Assembly (NCBI GenBank): GCA_020200095.1
Contig: JAIVJJ010000255.1
Coordinates: 1-34,902 of the forward strand
DNA length: 34,902 bases
Direction of reading: 5' to 3'
From: Acidobacteriota bacterium
Lineage (GTDB): Bacteria; Acidobacteriota; Blastocatellia; Pyrinomonadales; Pyrinomonadaceae
Position numbers and translations under genes: made by a program
Notes under the pieces: model-generated
The model's input: the letters and a program-made list of their open reading frames with translations, nothing else
The model's database searches: none
What the model was told of the DNA's origin: nothing
In this document: positions 25,531 through 34,902 of the stretch, piece by piece
Layout of the letters: every line of letters starts with the position of its first letter
Position numbering within the stretch: the stretch's first letter is position 1

Positions 25531-25531
25531 A

Positions 25532-26647
25532 TCAAATCTTGTTCACTTCAAAATAAACTTTTATAGCCTTATTAGCGGCGGCGTTGTTTAAAATGTCGAA
25601 AAGTTTTCCGAAATTTTCCAAGCCTTCAACTTTGTGCGTAAGCATCTTATTGAGCCAGCCTTGATACATCGCCTCGCTTAAAGCTAAATCTTTAACGCCC
25701 ATTTCAAAATGCTGGCGGTTGGCATTGACCGTACCGAACATCAGGCGATTTCCCAAAACAAATTGCTGATTGATTTTGTCCGCCGGAACTTGGTCAATTT
25801 TGCGGTCGCCGCCCGTTACCGAAGACAAGATCAAAACGCCATTTTGATTTAAGGCTTGCATCGCTTCAAAAGCGATTGGCGAATATCCGGTACATTCAAA
25901 AATTACATCGTATTCGCCGTATTTTTTAACTGAATCAGCAGTGGAAATTTCCATTGTCGAATCGTAAGTTACGCCGATTTCTTCGAGTAAATCAGCATTA
26001 AAATATCCTTCTCGTTTATCTTTTCCGAAGGCGTGAACTTCTAAATTGCGCAGGCGAAAAGCGAGCGCCGTTAAAAGTCCGACTGTTCCCGTTCCGAAAA
26101 CCGCAGCCGTTTTCGGTCGCCAGATTTTCATTCGTTCCTGCGTTTCAAAGGCTTGCGAAATTCCCTTTTCAATAATCGAAAGCGGTTCGAGCAGAGCAGC
26201 GATTTCGACAATCGCGGGCGGAATTTTCACCAGCCAATCGGCGCTTTCACTGTAAAATTCTGCCATATAACCGTGAAGGCGGGAAATACCGCGCTCGAAA
26301 TATTCGTCATCGGTCGTCATATCCTGCTCGCCGATTAAATCATAAATGCTTTTGCCCGGTCGCCGGACACTTGCCACAACAAAATCGCCGACGGCAAATT
26401 CTTTGACGTTTTCACCGATTTCGGCGACGCGACCGAGATTTTCGTGTCCAAGGATGAGAAAATCAAAACCCTCCGGTGCGACGCCGTATTCGCCGTTATT
26501 TATTTCCCTGTCCGTTCCGCACGCGCCAACACGCAAAACTTCGACCAAAACGCCGCGCCCGTTCGGAATGTCGGCGACTTTCGGTTTGTCCATTTCGACA
26601 AGGCGAACCGTGTCTTTTTGTCTTGGTGTAACCGCGATTGCTTTCAT
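25532..26647 (-). CDS. Zinc-type alcohol dehydrogenase superfamily, glucose 1-dehydrogenase-like
   Basis: GACGTDREINNGEYG, GHENLGRVAEIGENVKEFAVGDFVV, FGTGTVGLLTALAFRLR. Confidence 0.85.
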   Translation of the reverse strand: MKAIAVTPRQKDTVRLVEMDKPKVADIPNGRGVLVEVLRVGACGTDREINNGEYGVAPEGFDFLILGHENLGRVAEIGENVKEFAVGDFVVASVRRPGKSIYDLIGEQDMTTDDEYFERGISRLHGYMAEFYSESADWLVKIPPAIVEIAALLEPLSIIEKGISQAFETQERMKIWRPKTAAVFGTGTVGLLTALAFRLRNLEVHAFGKDKREGYFNADLLEEIGVTYDSTMEISTADSVKKYGEYDVIFECTGYSPIAFEAMQALNQNGVLILSSVTGGDRKIDQVPADKINQQFVLGNRLMFGTVNANRQHFEMGVKDLALSEAMYQGWLNKMLTHKVEGLENFGKLFDILNNAAANKAIKVYFEVNKI

Positions 26648-26652
26648 AATTT

Positions 26653-26889
26653 TTGATCAAAAATCTATCAGAAGTTTACAGAAAAGTTCGTATAAATTCC
26701 GTTTTACAGCCAATATTTTATGATACTTTTAATCATCAAATTCTGAAACTCGCAGGCGAGAATTTATCCAAAGCGAAAGGCGCGAACCAACCGCACTTCT
26801 ATTTTCAAATCAAAGCGTTTGAACGCGTTGTTTCAAAAGTTTTTGCAAAAAATTCGTCTGTGAAAAAACAAAATTGGACGATTGAATAA
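26653..26889 (+). CDS. Short ORF of unknown function or gene remnant
   Basis: Only coding-like frame in the 26.65-26.9 kb gap; C-terminal part LAGENLSKAKGANQPHFYFQIKAFERVVSKVFAK looks protein-like; ends inside a terminator-like inverted repeat. Confidence 0.3.
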   Translation: MIKNLSEVYRKVRINSVLQPIFYDTFNHQILKLAGENLSKAKGANQPHFYFQIKAFERVVSKVFAKNSSVKKQNWTIE

Positions 26890-26922
26890 AAAATCGCTTT
26901 TGCAAATTTATTCATCGTCCAA
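26874..26922. terminator. Inverted repeat with one bulge between 26.9 kb genes
   Basis: ttggacgattgaataaa (26874-26890) / tttattcatcgtccaa (26907-26922). Confidence 0.6.
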
Positions 26923-26947
26923 AATTTGTTTTTATTGATAAATTTAT

Positions 26948-27796
26948 TTATTCGGCAAAATCAACTTCTACTTGATTTGGAATAATACCTTTTTCATAAC
27001 CTTCTTTGAGCAAAAGGCGCACGGCTTCTCTACCTCGGTCACCGTAATCCAGCGTTAAATCATTAACCCACATGGCAACGAATCTATCGGCAAGTTCCGG
27101 CGGCATATCGCGCGCAAATTGCATAGCATAAGCGAGCGCGTCTTCGCGGTTTTCCATCGAATACTTAATACTTTTGTGCAGACAGAGAGAAACTTTTCGC
27201 ATTAAATCCTTGCCTAAATCACGCTTGATGACGTTTCCGCCCATTGGCAGCGGCAAGCCGGTTTTTTTATGCCACCATTCGCCCAAATCCAAAACTTTAT
27301 CAAGTCCGACTTGTTTGTAAAAAAGCTGCCCTTCGTGAATGAGAAGTCCCGCGTCGGCTTTACCCTTTTTTACCACGTCAATAATTTCGTCGAAAGGGAC
27401 AACCGTATACTCAAAATCTTGATTGTAAATTCTCAAAGCGAGAAACGCGCTGGTCAATTCGCCTGGAATTGCGATTTTCATATTCGAAATTTCTTCGGGT
27501 TTACGCCGTTCTTTCGAAACCAAAATCGGTCCGTATTTATCGCCGATGCTCGCGCCGTGCGGTAGAAGCGCATATTTGTCAGAAATGTAGGCGTAAGCGT
27601 GAAAGCTGATTGCCGTTACGTCATAAACGCCTTTTTTCGCGTCTTCATTGAGCGTTTGAATATCCTTTAAAGTGTGTTCAAATTTCAGACCGTCGGTTTC
27701 GAGTTTGTTCGTCGCTAAGCCGTAAAACATAAAAGCGTCGTCCGAATCTGGCGAATGCGCGACGGAAATTGACCTTTTCTGTGGTTTTGCTTCCAT
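26948..27796 (-). CDS. mqnD: 1,4-dihydroxy-6-naphthoate synthase (futalosine menaquinone pathway)
   Basis: [19 protein letters not shown]...[38 protein letters not shown]. Confidence 0.9.
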   Translation of the reverse strand: MEAKPQKRSISVAHSPDSDDAFMFYGLATNKLETDGLKFEHTLKDIQTLNEDAKKGVYDVTAISFHAYAYISDKYALLPHGASIGDKYGPILVSKERRKPEEISNMKIAIPGELTSAFLALRIYNQDFEYTVVPFDEIIDVVKKGKADAGLLIHEGQLFYKQVGLDKVLDLGEWWHKKTGLPLPMGGNVIKRDLGKDLMRKVSLCLHKSIKYSMENREDALAYAMQFARDMPPELADRFVAMWVNDLTLDYGDRGREAVRLLLKEGYEKGIIPNQVEVDFAE

Positions 27797-27799
27797 AAA

Positions 27800-28555
27800 T
27801 TAAAACTGTGCGTAGAAAACATTTGTATTGTATAAGATTTGTATTTTACCCTTTTCCGAGTGTTCTGCAAAAAGCGATTCGAGGTTTTTTAGCATTTCCG
27901 AAAAGCGCGGATTTTCCGCCGTCGGCATATAGGAAGAAGATAACATTCTGCCTTTTAGACCGCTAAAATCTAAAGTTTGCGCGTTTTGAAAAATCGCTTG
28001 GCGAAAGTTTGTTTGAAGAAAATCCTGCAAAATTTCTTTGGTAATATTTTCGTGTCTGACCTTTTCATAATCAGTTCCGTATTCAATTAAAAGACATTCG
28101 TAACCGCGCAAAAATTCAGTTGAATCTAGCTGTCGTTCATTCCACATCAAAACAACAAATCCTTTATCTTTCAGAATTCGCTTAAATTCTTCGCGTGTTT
28201 TTTCTTTATCAAACCAATGAAACGCCTGCGCCGCAACAATAAAATCAACCGTTTTGTTTTCAAGAGAAGTTTCTTCGGCAGTTCCTTTAACATTTTTGAA
28301 ATTCGGAAAATCTTGTAAATAATTTTCCGCCGCCACGCGCATCGCCGCGTTTGGCTCAATGCCGAAAACCGTATTTCCATTTTCGAGAAAAAGTTTGGCG
28401 GAAATTCCCGTTCCCGTACCGATGTCTGCAACAACAGAAGATGTTTGCAAATTCATTTCCTTCCGAAACAAATCTAAAACTTCTTTCGGATAATCGGGAC
28501 GATATTTAACGTAATTTTCGACGCGATTGGAAAATCTTTCGATTGTATCGGACAT
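27800..28555 (-). CDS. Class I SAM-dependent methyltransferase
   Basis: RVENYVKYRPDYPKEVLDLF...VVADIGTGTGISAKLFLENGNTVFGIEPN; DFIVAAQAFHWFD. Confidence 0.88.
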   Translation of the reverse strand: MSDTIERFSNRVENYVKYRPDYPKEVLDLFRKEMNLQTSSVVADIGTGTGISAKLFLENGNTVFGIEPNAAMRVAAENYLQDFPNFKNVKGTAEETSLENKTVDFIVAAQAFHWFDKEKTREEFKRILKDKGFVVLMWNERQLDSTEFLRGYECLLIEYGTDYEKVRHENITKEILQDFLQTNFRQAIFQNAQTLDFSGLKGRMLSSSYMPTAENPRFSEMLKNLESLFAEHSEKGKIQILYNTNVFYAQF

Positions 28556-28562
28556 AATTTTT

Positions 28563-28638
28563 TAGTGGTAAGTGCTTAGTGGTGAGTGGTAATTTTTTGT
28601 TTTTTCACTAACCACTTACCACTAAGCACTTACCACTA
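28563..28638. terminator. 28-bp inverted repeat (one mismatch) made of internal quasi-tandem units
   Basis: tagtggtaagtgcttagtggtgagtggt (28563-28590) / accacttaccactaagcacttaccacta (28611-28638). Confidence 0.6.
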
Positions 28639-29259
28639 TTTAACTTCCTCGCCTGTCCATTGCGTTTTTCTTGAATGCGGAATGTCGAACTGGTCTAAAA
28701 TCCGAAAACACAAATGGTCAACCAAATCTGCAATTGTTTGCGGTTTGTGATAAAAGCTCGGCGCAGCAGGCAAAATTTGCGCCCCAGCGCGTGAAAGCCG
28801 CAGCATATTTTCCAGATGAATTGTGTTAAACGGCGTTTCTCGCGGCACAAGCACAAGTTTTCGTTGCTCTTTCAAACAAACGTCCGCAGCCCGATGAATC
28901 AAATTTGTTCCTGCTCCGCTCGCAATCGCGCCCAGAGTTCCCATCGAACAGGGCACGACAATCATTCCCGCCTGTTTGTTTGAACCAGACGCGGGCTTTG
29001 CCGCTAAGTTATCCAATTTCCAAAAACGAATAAGTTTTGCGTCTTTTGCCAGACCGAGCCATTCATTAATCTTCTCCGTTGTCGGTTCTCGCAAATTGAC
29101 ACCCATTTCAACCTGCGCGACGGTTACCGAAGTTCCCGACATAATCAAATTTATTGTCTCAATCGTTTTGCTTAGAGCAAGCAACTGCAATGTTCGGTAA
29201 GCGTAAATTATGCCTGATGCGCCTGTGACGGCGAGTGTCAATTCCATAGCATTGAACAT
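28636..29259 (-). CDS. ubiX: UbiX-family flavin prenyltransferase
   Basis: LTLAVTGASGIIYAYRTLQLL; MIVVPCSMGTLGAIASGAGTNLIHRAADVCLKEQRKLVLVPRETPFNTIHLENMLRLSRAGAQILPAAPSFYHKP. Confidence 0.93.
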   Translation of the reverse strand: MFNAMELTLAVTGASGIIYAYRTLQLLALSKTIETINLIMSGTSVTVAQVEMGVNLREPTTEKINEWLGLAKDAKLIRFWKLDNLAAKPASGSNKQAGMIVVPCSMGTLGAIASGAGTNLIHRAADVCLKEQRKLVLVPRETPFNTIHLENMLRLSRAGAQILPAAPSFYHKPQTIADLVDHLCFRILDQFDIPHSRKTQWTGEEVK

Positions 29260-29320
29260 TTATTATTAAACATTTAGCATTGTATGAATTAATGATAAAC
29301 GAGTAAGCGACAAATGATAA

Positions 29321-30079
29321 ATGCAAACTGAAGAAATAAAAAAAATTCTTGAATCGCACGAGCACGGCGAAATCTCAATTGAAGATGCAACCGAACAACT
29401 GAAAAATCTATCTTATGAAGACATCGGATTCGCGCGGATTGACCACGCGCGGGCGGAAAGACAAGGCTTTCCCGAAGTGATTTTCGGACAGGGAAAAACT
29501 CGGGAGCAGGTTGTCGGGATTTTTGAAAAACTCTTGGCGCGTTCGCCGAATGTTCTGATAACCAGAACAACTGCCGATGTTTACGGTGAGATTCGCAATG
29601 TTTTTACCGGATCCGAATGGCACGAAACGGCGAAATTAATTCGCGTTTGGCGTGATAAAACCGAGTTTGGCGCGGGCGAAATTTCCGTTGTAACCGCCGG
29701 AACAAGCGATATTCCCGTTGCGGAAGAAGCGGCGCTCGTGGCGGAAACGATGGGAAATCGCGTTAAAAGAATCTGGGACGCGGGCGTTGCGGGAATTCAT
29801 CGGATTTTGTCGGAAAGAGAGATTTTGCAGAATTCGCGCGTTGTCATTGTTGTTGCCGGAATGGAAGGCGCGTTACCTTCAGTAGTTGGCGGACTCGTGA
29901 AAGTTCCGGTCATTGCGGTTCCGACCAGTATTGGTTACGGCGCATCATTTAACGGTCTTGCCGCGCTTTTGGGAATGCTTAATTCGTGCGCGTCAAATGT
30001 CACGGTCGTCAATATTGACAACGGCTTCGGCGCCGGTTTTACGGCAAGCTTGATAAATCGTCGTTGGCAAAATGATTAG
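29321..30079 (+). CDS. larB: LarB-family (AIR-carboxylase-like) nickel-pincer cofactor biosynthesis protein
   Basis: [103 protein letters not shown]. Confidence 0.9.
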   Translation: MQTEEIKKILESHEHGEISIEDATEQLKNLSYEDIGFARIDHARAERQGFPEVIFGQGKTREQVVGIFEKLLARSPNVLITRTTADVYGEIRNVFTGSEWHETAKLIRVWRDKTEFGAGEISVVTAGTSDIPVAEEAALVAETMGNRVKRIWDAGVAGIHRILSEREILQNSRVVIVVAGMEGALPSVVGGLVKVPVIAVPTSIGYGASFNGLAALLGMLNSCASNVTVVNIDNGFGAGFTASLINRRWQND

Positions 30080-30191
30080 TTTTTTTGTAGTATCTCAATT
30101 TGTGTCGCTGAACATTTTTGAATTTTTAATGTCAAAATTTATCTCTCAATTACGTCTTACTCATTAAAAGACATTTTCTAATTTAATTTTT

Positions 30192-31186
30192 ATGAGAAAT
30201 CACATTCGCAAAAGGAGAAATATAATTAAAAGACAAACAAATCTAAAATGCTTATTCTCGATGAGAATACCGTTATTTATATTGGCAATATTATTAAGCT
30301 GTAGTTCTACTTGGGCGCAGGAAAAAGAAATTAAATCGCATATTCCTGTTCCAAATTCATTCGAGAATTATAAAAAGTTACCTACATATAATTCTAGAGA
30401 AGTAGAAGAGATTTCCGCCAAAGAGATTGAATATGCGCAAACCACTGTTGTACCCGACGCCAAAGGCGAGCAGGAAAAAGCAAGTTTGCCACCACCGGAA
30501 GCTGAAAACAAACTGCGTGTCGAAGCAAAAGACACAAGTGGAATAATTATAAAAGACGTTCCTCTTGGGAAAAATCTTTCTAAAACGGAAGCCCAAGAAA
30601 AACTTGACCGGCAGCCTGTTGCAAAGAAGGAAAAGTTTCACTGGAAATTTGCTTTAATTGAATCGGGAGTTTTTCTAGGTTTTCAGCACGGCTTTAGAAT
30701 GCTGCAGAAAAAAACGACGCGTGAACTCGGCGGACCTTTCTTCCGCGATTGGGCGCAATCGGTAAAAAATCTACGCGGTTGGGAAGATGGAGACAATCTT
30801 TTCACAAATTATATCGCGCATCCCGGACAGGGAGCGATTACGGGAAGAATTTTTATAAACAATAGCGACCGAAGCAAAAAACAGGAATTCGGAAAATCAA
30901 AAAAGTATTGGGAAAGCCGATTTCTCTTGGCAATGTCGGAATGCGCCAAAAGAATGGGCATAGCACAATGTCTTATGTTGATTTGGTTATGACACCCGTC
31001 GGTGGCACCGGACTTGTAATTGCGGAAGACGCGGTTGACAAATATTTCTTAAAGAATTGGCTTGAGAAGAAGACCGCCAATATATTTATAATTAAAATAT
31101 CCCGCAGTCTCTTTACTCCGACAACGAGCATTGCAAATATGTTGCGCTGGCAAATGCCCTGGAAGCGAGACAATCGCGGACTCTGA
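30192..31186 (+). pseudogene. Secreted hypothetical protein apparently split by a frameshift (30192-30992 and 30908-31186)
   Basis: Signal peptide IPLFILAILLSCSSTWAQ; first frame ends soon after KYWESR; second frame supplies ISLGNVGM...STMSYVDLVMTPVGGTGLVIAEDAVDKYFLKNWLEKK. Confidence 0.5.
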
Positions 31187-31197
31187 ATTCGGTTGAA

Positions 31198-31242
31198 GGT
31201 TAAAAAGCACATTCCGGCGAAATCATTTGTGTCTTTTTAACC
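31198..31242. terminator. Imperfect hairpin after the split secreted gene
   Basis: ggttaaaaagcaca (31198-31211) / tgtgtctttttaacc (31228-31242), one bulge. Confidence 0.55.
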
Positions 31243-31320
31243 GAGATTGAAAAGTTTTTATGATACAGCTTTTTGTAAAAATTAATAATTTTAGCAATTT
31301 TATGCAGGTATATTTTTATA

Positions 31321-32825
31321 TGTTGAAATCAAAATTTTTATCTTTTCTTCCTCTCACATTCGTTTTATTTGCTTTTTGTTCGGCAAACGTAACCGCGCAA
31401 ACGACAGAAAAAATTCCGCAAGCGATGGAGAAAAATCCGCAAACGAGCGGAAAAAATCCGGTTATTGTTATTCCCGGTATTCAGGGTTCGCAATTGGTTA
31501 ATCCGCAAACGGGCAAAACCGTCTGGTTTAACGTGCGGCGCGACAAAGACGATGATTTACGTCTGCCGATGACATCAAATAATCTGGCGCGAAACCGCGA
31601 TAAGTTAATCGCCAAAGATATTATCCGGGAAGTAGAACTGCCGGGCGTTTTACCGGATGTTGCGGTTTATCAAGGTCTTATAGATTCGCTCAAAGCGCGC
31701 GGTTACGCCGAAGCCGACTGGAACAAACCGCAGGCGATAGATGTTTTTTACGTTTTTCCATACGACTGGCGGCGCGATAATGTTGAAACGGCACAGCTTT
31801 TAATAAACAAAATCGAAGCGGTCAAGCGCGTCGTCAAACGTCCTGATTTGAAGTTTGATATTATCGCGCATTCGATGGGCGGACTCGTCGCGCGCTACGC
31901 GGCAATGTATGGCGCGGCTGATTTACCGCCTGAAGGCAGAAAGGCTGTTCCGAGTTGGACGGGAGCGCGTCACATAAATAAAATTTTGATGTTCGGTACG
32001 CCGAACGAAGGTTCATTTGACGCTTTTATTGGAGCAGTCAACGGTTCTACGGTTATCAGTGCGCGCAATCTTCCGTTTATTGACGACTTTCGACCTGAAG
32101 ACGTAATTAGCTCTCCGGCGTTGTTTCAATTGATGCCGCATCAAACGGCGACGCGCTTTCTGGACGAAAATTTAAAGCCGTTAAAAGTTGATTTATATGA
32201 CCCAAAAACGTGGCAAACTTATGGTTGGGGAGCGGTCAACGACCCGAAATTTTTGAGCAAACTCAAAGACGCCGCTCAACTTGCGGTAAAAAACAAAGAA
32301 ATCGAACCGACTAAGTTGGGAAAAGATGCAAATTTTGACGATCGAATACTTTCGCAGACCACATCCGCACAGGTGCGAGCCTATTTTGCCACTGTTTTAA
32401 GTCGCGCCAAGCGATTTCATCTCGCGCTTGACGCGCCGACGCGAAAATCGCCGATTGAGTTATACGCATTCGGCGGTAACTGTCAGCCGACGCTTGATGC
32501 CGTCGTAATGATGAGGAACGATAAAAAAGACCGTTGGTTAACGATTACGGATGCGCGTGATATTAAAACTTCGAGCGGGCGAGAAATAAAAAAAGATGAA
32601 GTTAAAGCCGTAATGTTTGTGCTAGGTGACGGGCGCGTTACGCGCCGCTCGTTGCTTGCCGAAAGCGAGGAATCAAAAGGCGGCACGGAAGAATTAGTCA
32701 AGACCGTTTTCCCGCTTAAATCTTCATTTTTCGCGTGCGGTCTGCATACACAACTGTTTCTCGAAAAAACGATTCAAGACAGTTTCTTGAGCGCTCTGGT
32801 TGTCGAGAAAACAAAACAACCTTAA
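31321..32825 (+). CDS. Secreted alpha/beta hydrolase, LCAT/lipase-like
   Basis: Signal peptide MLKSKFLSFLPLTFVLFAFCSANVTAQ; VIVIPGIQGSQLVNPQTGKTVW; YDWRRDN; IIAHSMGGLVARYAA nucleophile elbow. Confidence 0.85.
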
Positions 32826-32885
32826 AAGTGTAAAAGTGTAAAAGTAGGTTTGTTATAAATTGACGTTTTTTTCTGTTTCCCTTTC

Positions 32886-34400
32886 TCAAGGATTGATTAA
32901 AACGTAAAGCCGGTCAGCCCAATCTGATTTTGTGCTTCTTAAAATTTCGTATTGGATGTTTGCGGAATCGCGGTCGCCGAGTTTAAGTAGCGCTTTGCCG
33001 AGGTTAAAACGCGCCTTTTCAAAATTCGGATTATAACTAACCGCATTATTTAAAGCGTCAATGCTTTCTTCAGTTTTGCCTAACTCAAAATAACCTTCAC
33101 CCAGATAATTATAAGTTTTCGCGTCCGGCTTATAAGTTTTTAATTGTTCAAAAGCAGCGACCGATTCGGCGTATCTTTTTTGTTTGAAGTAAGCGTTGCC
33201 GAGTAATTCGTAAGCGTTCGCAAAATCCGGTTTTAACGCAAGAGCGCGTTTATAAGCAAGAATCTCTTCGTCAGTGCGATTGAATTTGTTGAACGAAAGA
33301 CCAAGTGCATATTGCGTATTGGCATTGTCAGAATCAAGTTTTGTCGCTTGTCTGTATGCTTCAACCGCGTCTTTATATTCTTTGAGTGCAAAACTAGACG
33401 CGCCTATGTTGACGTAAGTTTCCGCCCACTCGGGACGAAGTTTTGCCGCTTGTTTTGAAGCTTTGAGCGCGTCAGTGTGGCGCCCGAGCATTCCGTAACA
33501 AAATCCCGCCTGGTACCAAGCCTCCGCATAATTCGGATCAATCTCAACCGCTTTTTCAAAATAAGTTACAGCTTTTCCATAATCGTCGCGCGACAAAATG
33601 CCGAGTCCTTGCGAGTACAAACTTTGCGCGGCGGCGCGTTTATTTTTTTGCGTCTCGGTGTTGAGCGACGCGAAGGTTTTGATTTCACCGATTTTTAATT
33701 GTGAAATTCTTTCCGAAGGAACGGCAAAATTTAAGCTTTGACCTTCAGCCGCTTGCAGCGTCGCAACGCCGATAACCTGCCCGCGCATATTAACAACCGG
33801 CGAACCGCTTGAACCGGGAGAAATCGGCGCGGTGATTTGAATAATTTTTCCGTAACCCGGAATCTCGCGTACGGCAGAAACAATTCCGTTGGAAACCGAG
33901 CCTTCCAAACCGAACGGATTGCCGACCACAACGATTGATTCGCCTTCTTGAGGAACGCTTTGTACAATCGGTAAAGGAACGGCAGTGCCTTGCGGAACAT
34001 CAACCTGCAAAAGCGCGAGGTCGCCTTCGCCGTCAATTGCCAGCACGCCGCGGGCAGTAAATTTTTTGCCGTCCATTAAATGAACTTCAACGCGGTTTGA
34101 TTTTTCGATGACGTGCCGGTTGGTGATTATCCTGTTGTTGGAGATGAAAAAGCCGCTGCCGCGTGAGAGCGTCGCGCCTTTCGCGTCGAAAGTTTCAATC
34201 GCTACGGCTGAAGGTTTGATGCGGCGGACAAGTTCGGGAAGATAATCCTGCGCGGAAACGAAATTGGCGCAGGCTAAAGCCATCACGATAAAAGCAAAAA
34301 TTTTGCAGGCGGCAGATTTCATTTCCGGGATTCGATTTTCTTTCGGAATTATAAAGCTTTTATCAAAATCAAACAAATTTCGAGAAAAATAAAAACGCAT
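32886..34400 (-). CDS. Secreted trypsin-like protease fused to TPR repeats
   Basis: ITNRHVIEK, GDLALLQVD, SPGSSGSPVV triad; then multiple TPR units such as ALKASKQAAKLRPEWAETYVNIGASSFALKEYKDAVEAYRQATKLDSDNANTQYALG. Confidence 0.9.
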   Translation of the reverse strand: MRFYFSRNLFDFDKSFIIPKENRIPEMKSAACKIFAFIVMALACANFVSAQDYLPELVRRIKPSAVAIETFDAKGATLSRGSGFFISNNRIITNRHVIEKSNRVEVHLMDGKKFTARGVLAIDGEGDLALLQVDVPQGTAVPLPIVQSVPQEGESIVVVGNPFGLEGSVSNGIVSAVREIPGYGKIIQITAPISPGSSGSPVVNMRGQVIGVATLQAAEGQSLNFAVPSERISQLKIGEIKTFASLNTETQKNKRAAAQSLYSQGLGILSRDDYGKAVTYFEKAVEIDPNYAEAWYQAGFCYGMLGRHTDALKASKQAAKLRPEWAETYVNIGASSFALKEYKDAVEAYRQATKLDSDNANTQYALGLSFNKFNRTDEEILAYKRALALKPDFANAYELLGNAYFKQKRYAESVAAFEQLKTYKPDAKTYNYLGEGYFELGKTEESIDALNNAVSYNPNFEKARFNLGKALLKLGDRDSANIQYEILRSTKSDWADRLYVLINP

Positions 34401-34466
34401 TTGTTTGTGCTAGATGCGAAACTTTATCGAAACCGTTGCCGAAAATTAAATATTCTCGTCAAAACA

Positions 34467-34902
34467 TTAAAGATTTTTTGACAAACTTCGCGTAAATTTT
34501 GCTACATCGGTAAAATTCCGCGCGTAAAATTCAGATGGAAAACGTTTTTTAATTCGTTCATCTTCGAAGATTCTACCACCGAGCAAAACCGGAGTTTTAA
34601 GTTTAGCAATCTGTTCTCTAAAATTTTTATAATCACGTGACGAACGCTCTAAATCGCTAACTATTGTTGCAGAAATACAAATTACTGCGGGCGAATATCG
34701 GAAGACTTCTTCTGCTAAACAATAAAGCGGAGTGTTTGCTCCGAAGTTCACAACTTCAAAACCCTCGTTTTCAATCGTTACTTGCGTAAGATGCGTCGGA
34801 AACTCGTGTAAGTCATCTTCCATTGCGCAACATAGCGCCAGTTCATTTGTCATTTTGGGAACTCGAAGTGTACTTCGGAGTTTGTGAAGCGCGGTATAAG
34901 CT
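34467..34902 (-). CDS. Cobalamin-binding-domain-like protein, 5' end beyond the window
   Basis: DLHEFPTHLTQVTIENEGFEVVNFGANTPLYCLAEEVFRYSPAVICISATIV; the frame stays open upstream of the listed ATG to the window edge (AYTALHKLRSTLRVPKM...). Confidence 0.65.
   Translation of the reverse strand, partial: AYTALHKLRSTLRVPKMTNELALCCAMEDDLHEFPTHLTQVTIENEGFEVVNFGANTPLYCLAEEVFRYSPAVICISATIVSDLERSSRDYKNFREQIAKLKTPVLLGGRIFEDERIKKRFPSEFYARNFTDVAKFTRSLSKNL

Noticed and set aside
32820-32850. Short tandem repeat aaaagtgtaaaagtgtaaaagtagg after the lipase gene
   Set aside because: Only three short A-rich units; too small to support a functional claim.
1-34902. Search for tRNA, rRNA, CRISPR arrays or prophage genes
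   Set aside because: None recognised by eye; short conserved RNAs cannot be excluded without covariance-model search.

Overview
The 34.9 kb window is a gene-dense bacterial chromosome segment. Gene content is reminiscent of Acidobacteriota/Blastocatellia, but that is inference only. Housekeeping genes recognised: ispH, a non-classical succinate dehydrogenase operon (5-TM-like membrane anchor, sdhA, sdhB, TPR-like gene), clpS-clpA, the futalosine-pathway gene mqnD, ubiX and larB. There are also two HtrA-like proteases (one fused to TPRs), a MATE transporter, an FAD monooxygenase, a class C beta-lactamase-like protein, an LCAT-like lipase and several methyltransferases. No tRNA, rRNA or CRISPR array was seen. 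The most unusual part is 4.4-13.7 kb on the minus strand. It holds a Crp/Fnr regulator, a photoactive-yellow-protein-like PAS protein lacking the chromophore Cys, a sigma factor that stops after region 2, a NarL/FixJ response regulator overlapping a 1482-aa CheB-CheR-PAS-histidine kinase, a RAYT/IS200-like Y1 transposase between two ~200-bp palindromic repeat units, and a CheB-like ORF missing its catalytic-Ser N-terminus. The spacers upstream of the PAS gene and of the sigma-region-2 gene contain diverged copies of one ~75-bp element with a TAGGG-N5-CCCT(A/T) palindrome. Other notable items are a perfect 17-bp palindrome inside the kinase gene, possible Rieske-like Cys/His ligands in the Sdh anchor, long intergenic palindromes of unrelated sequence, and several genes with damaged ends.
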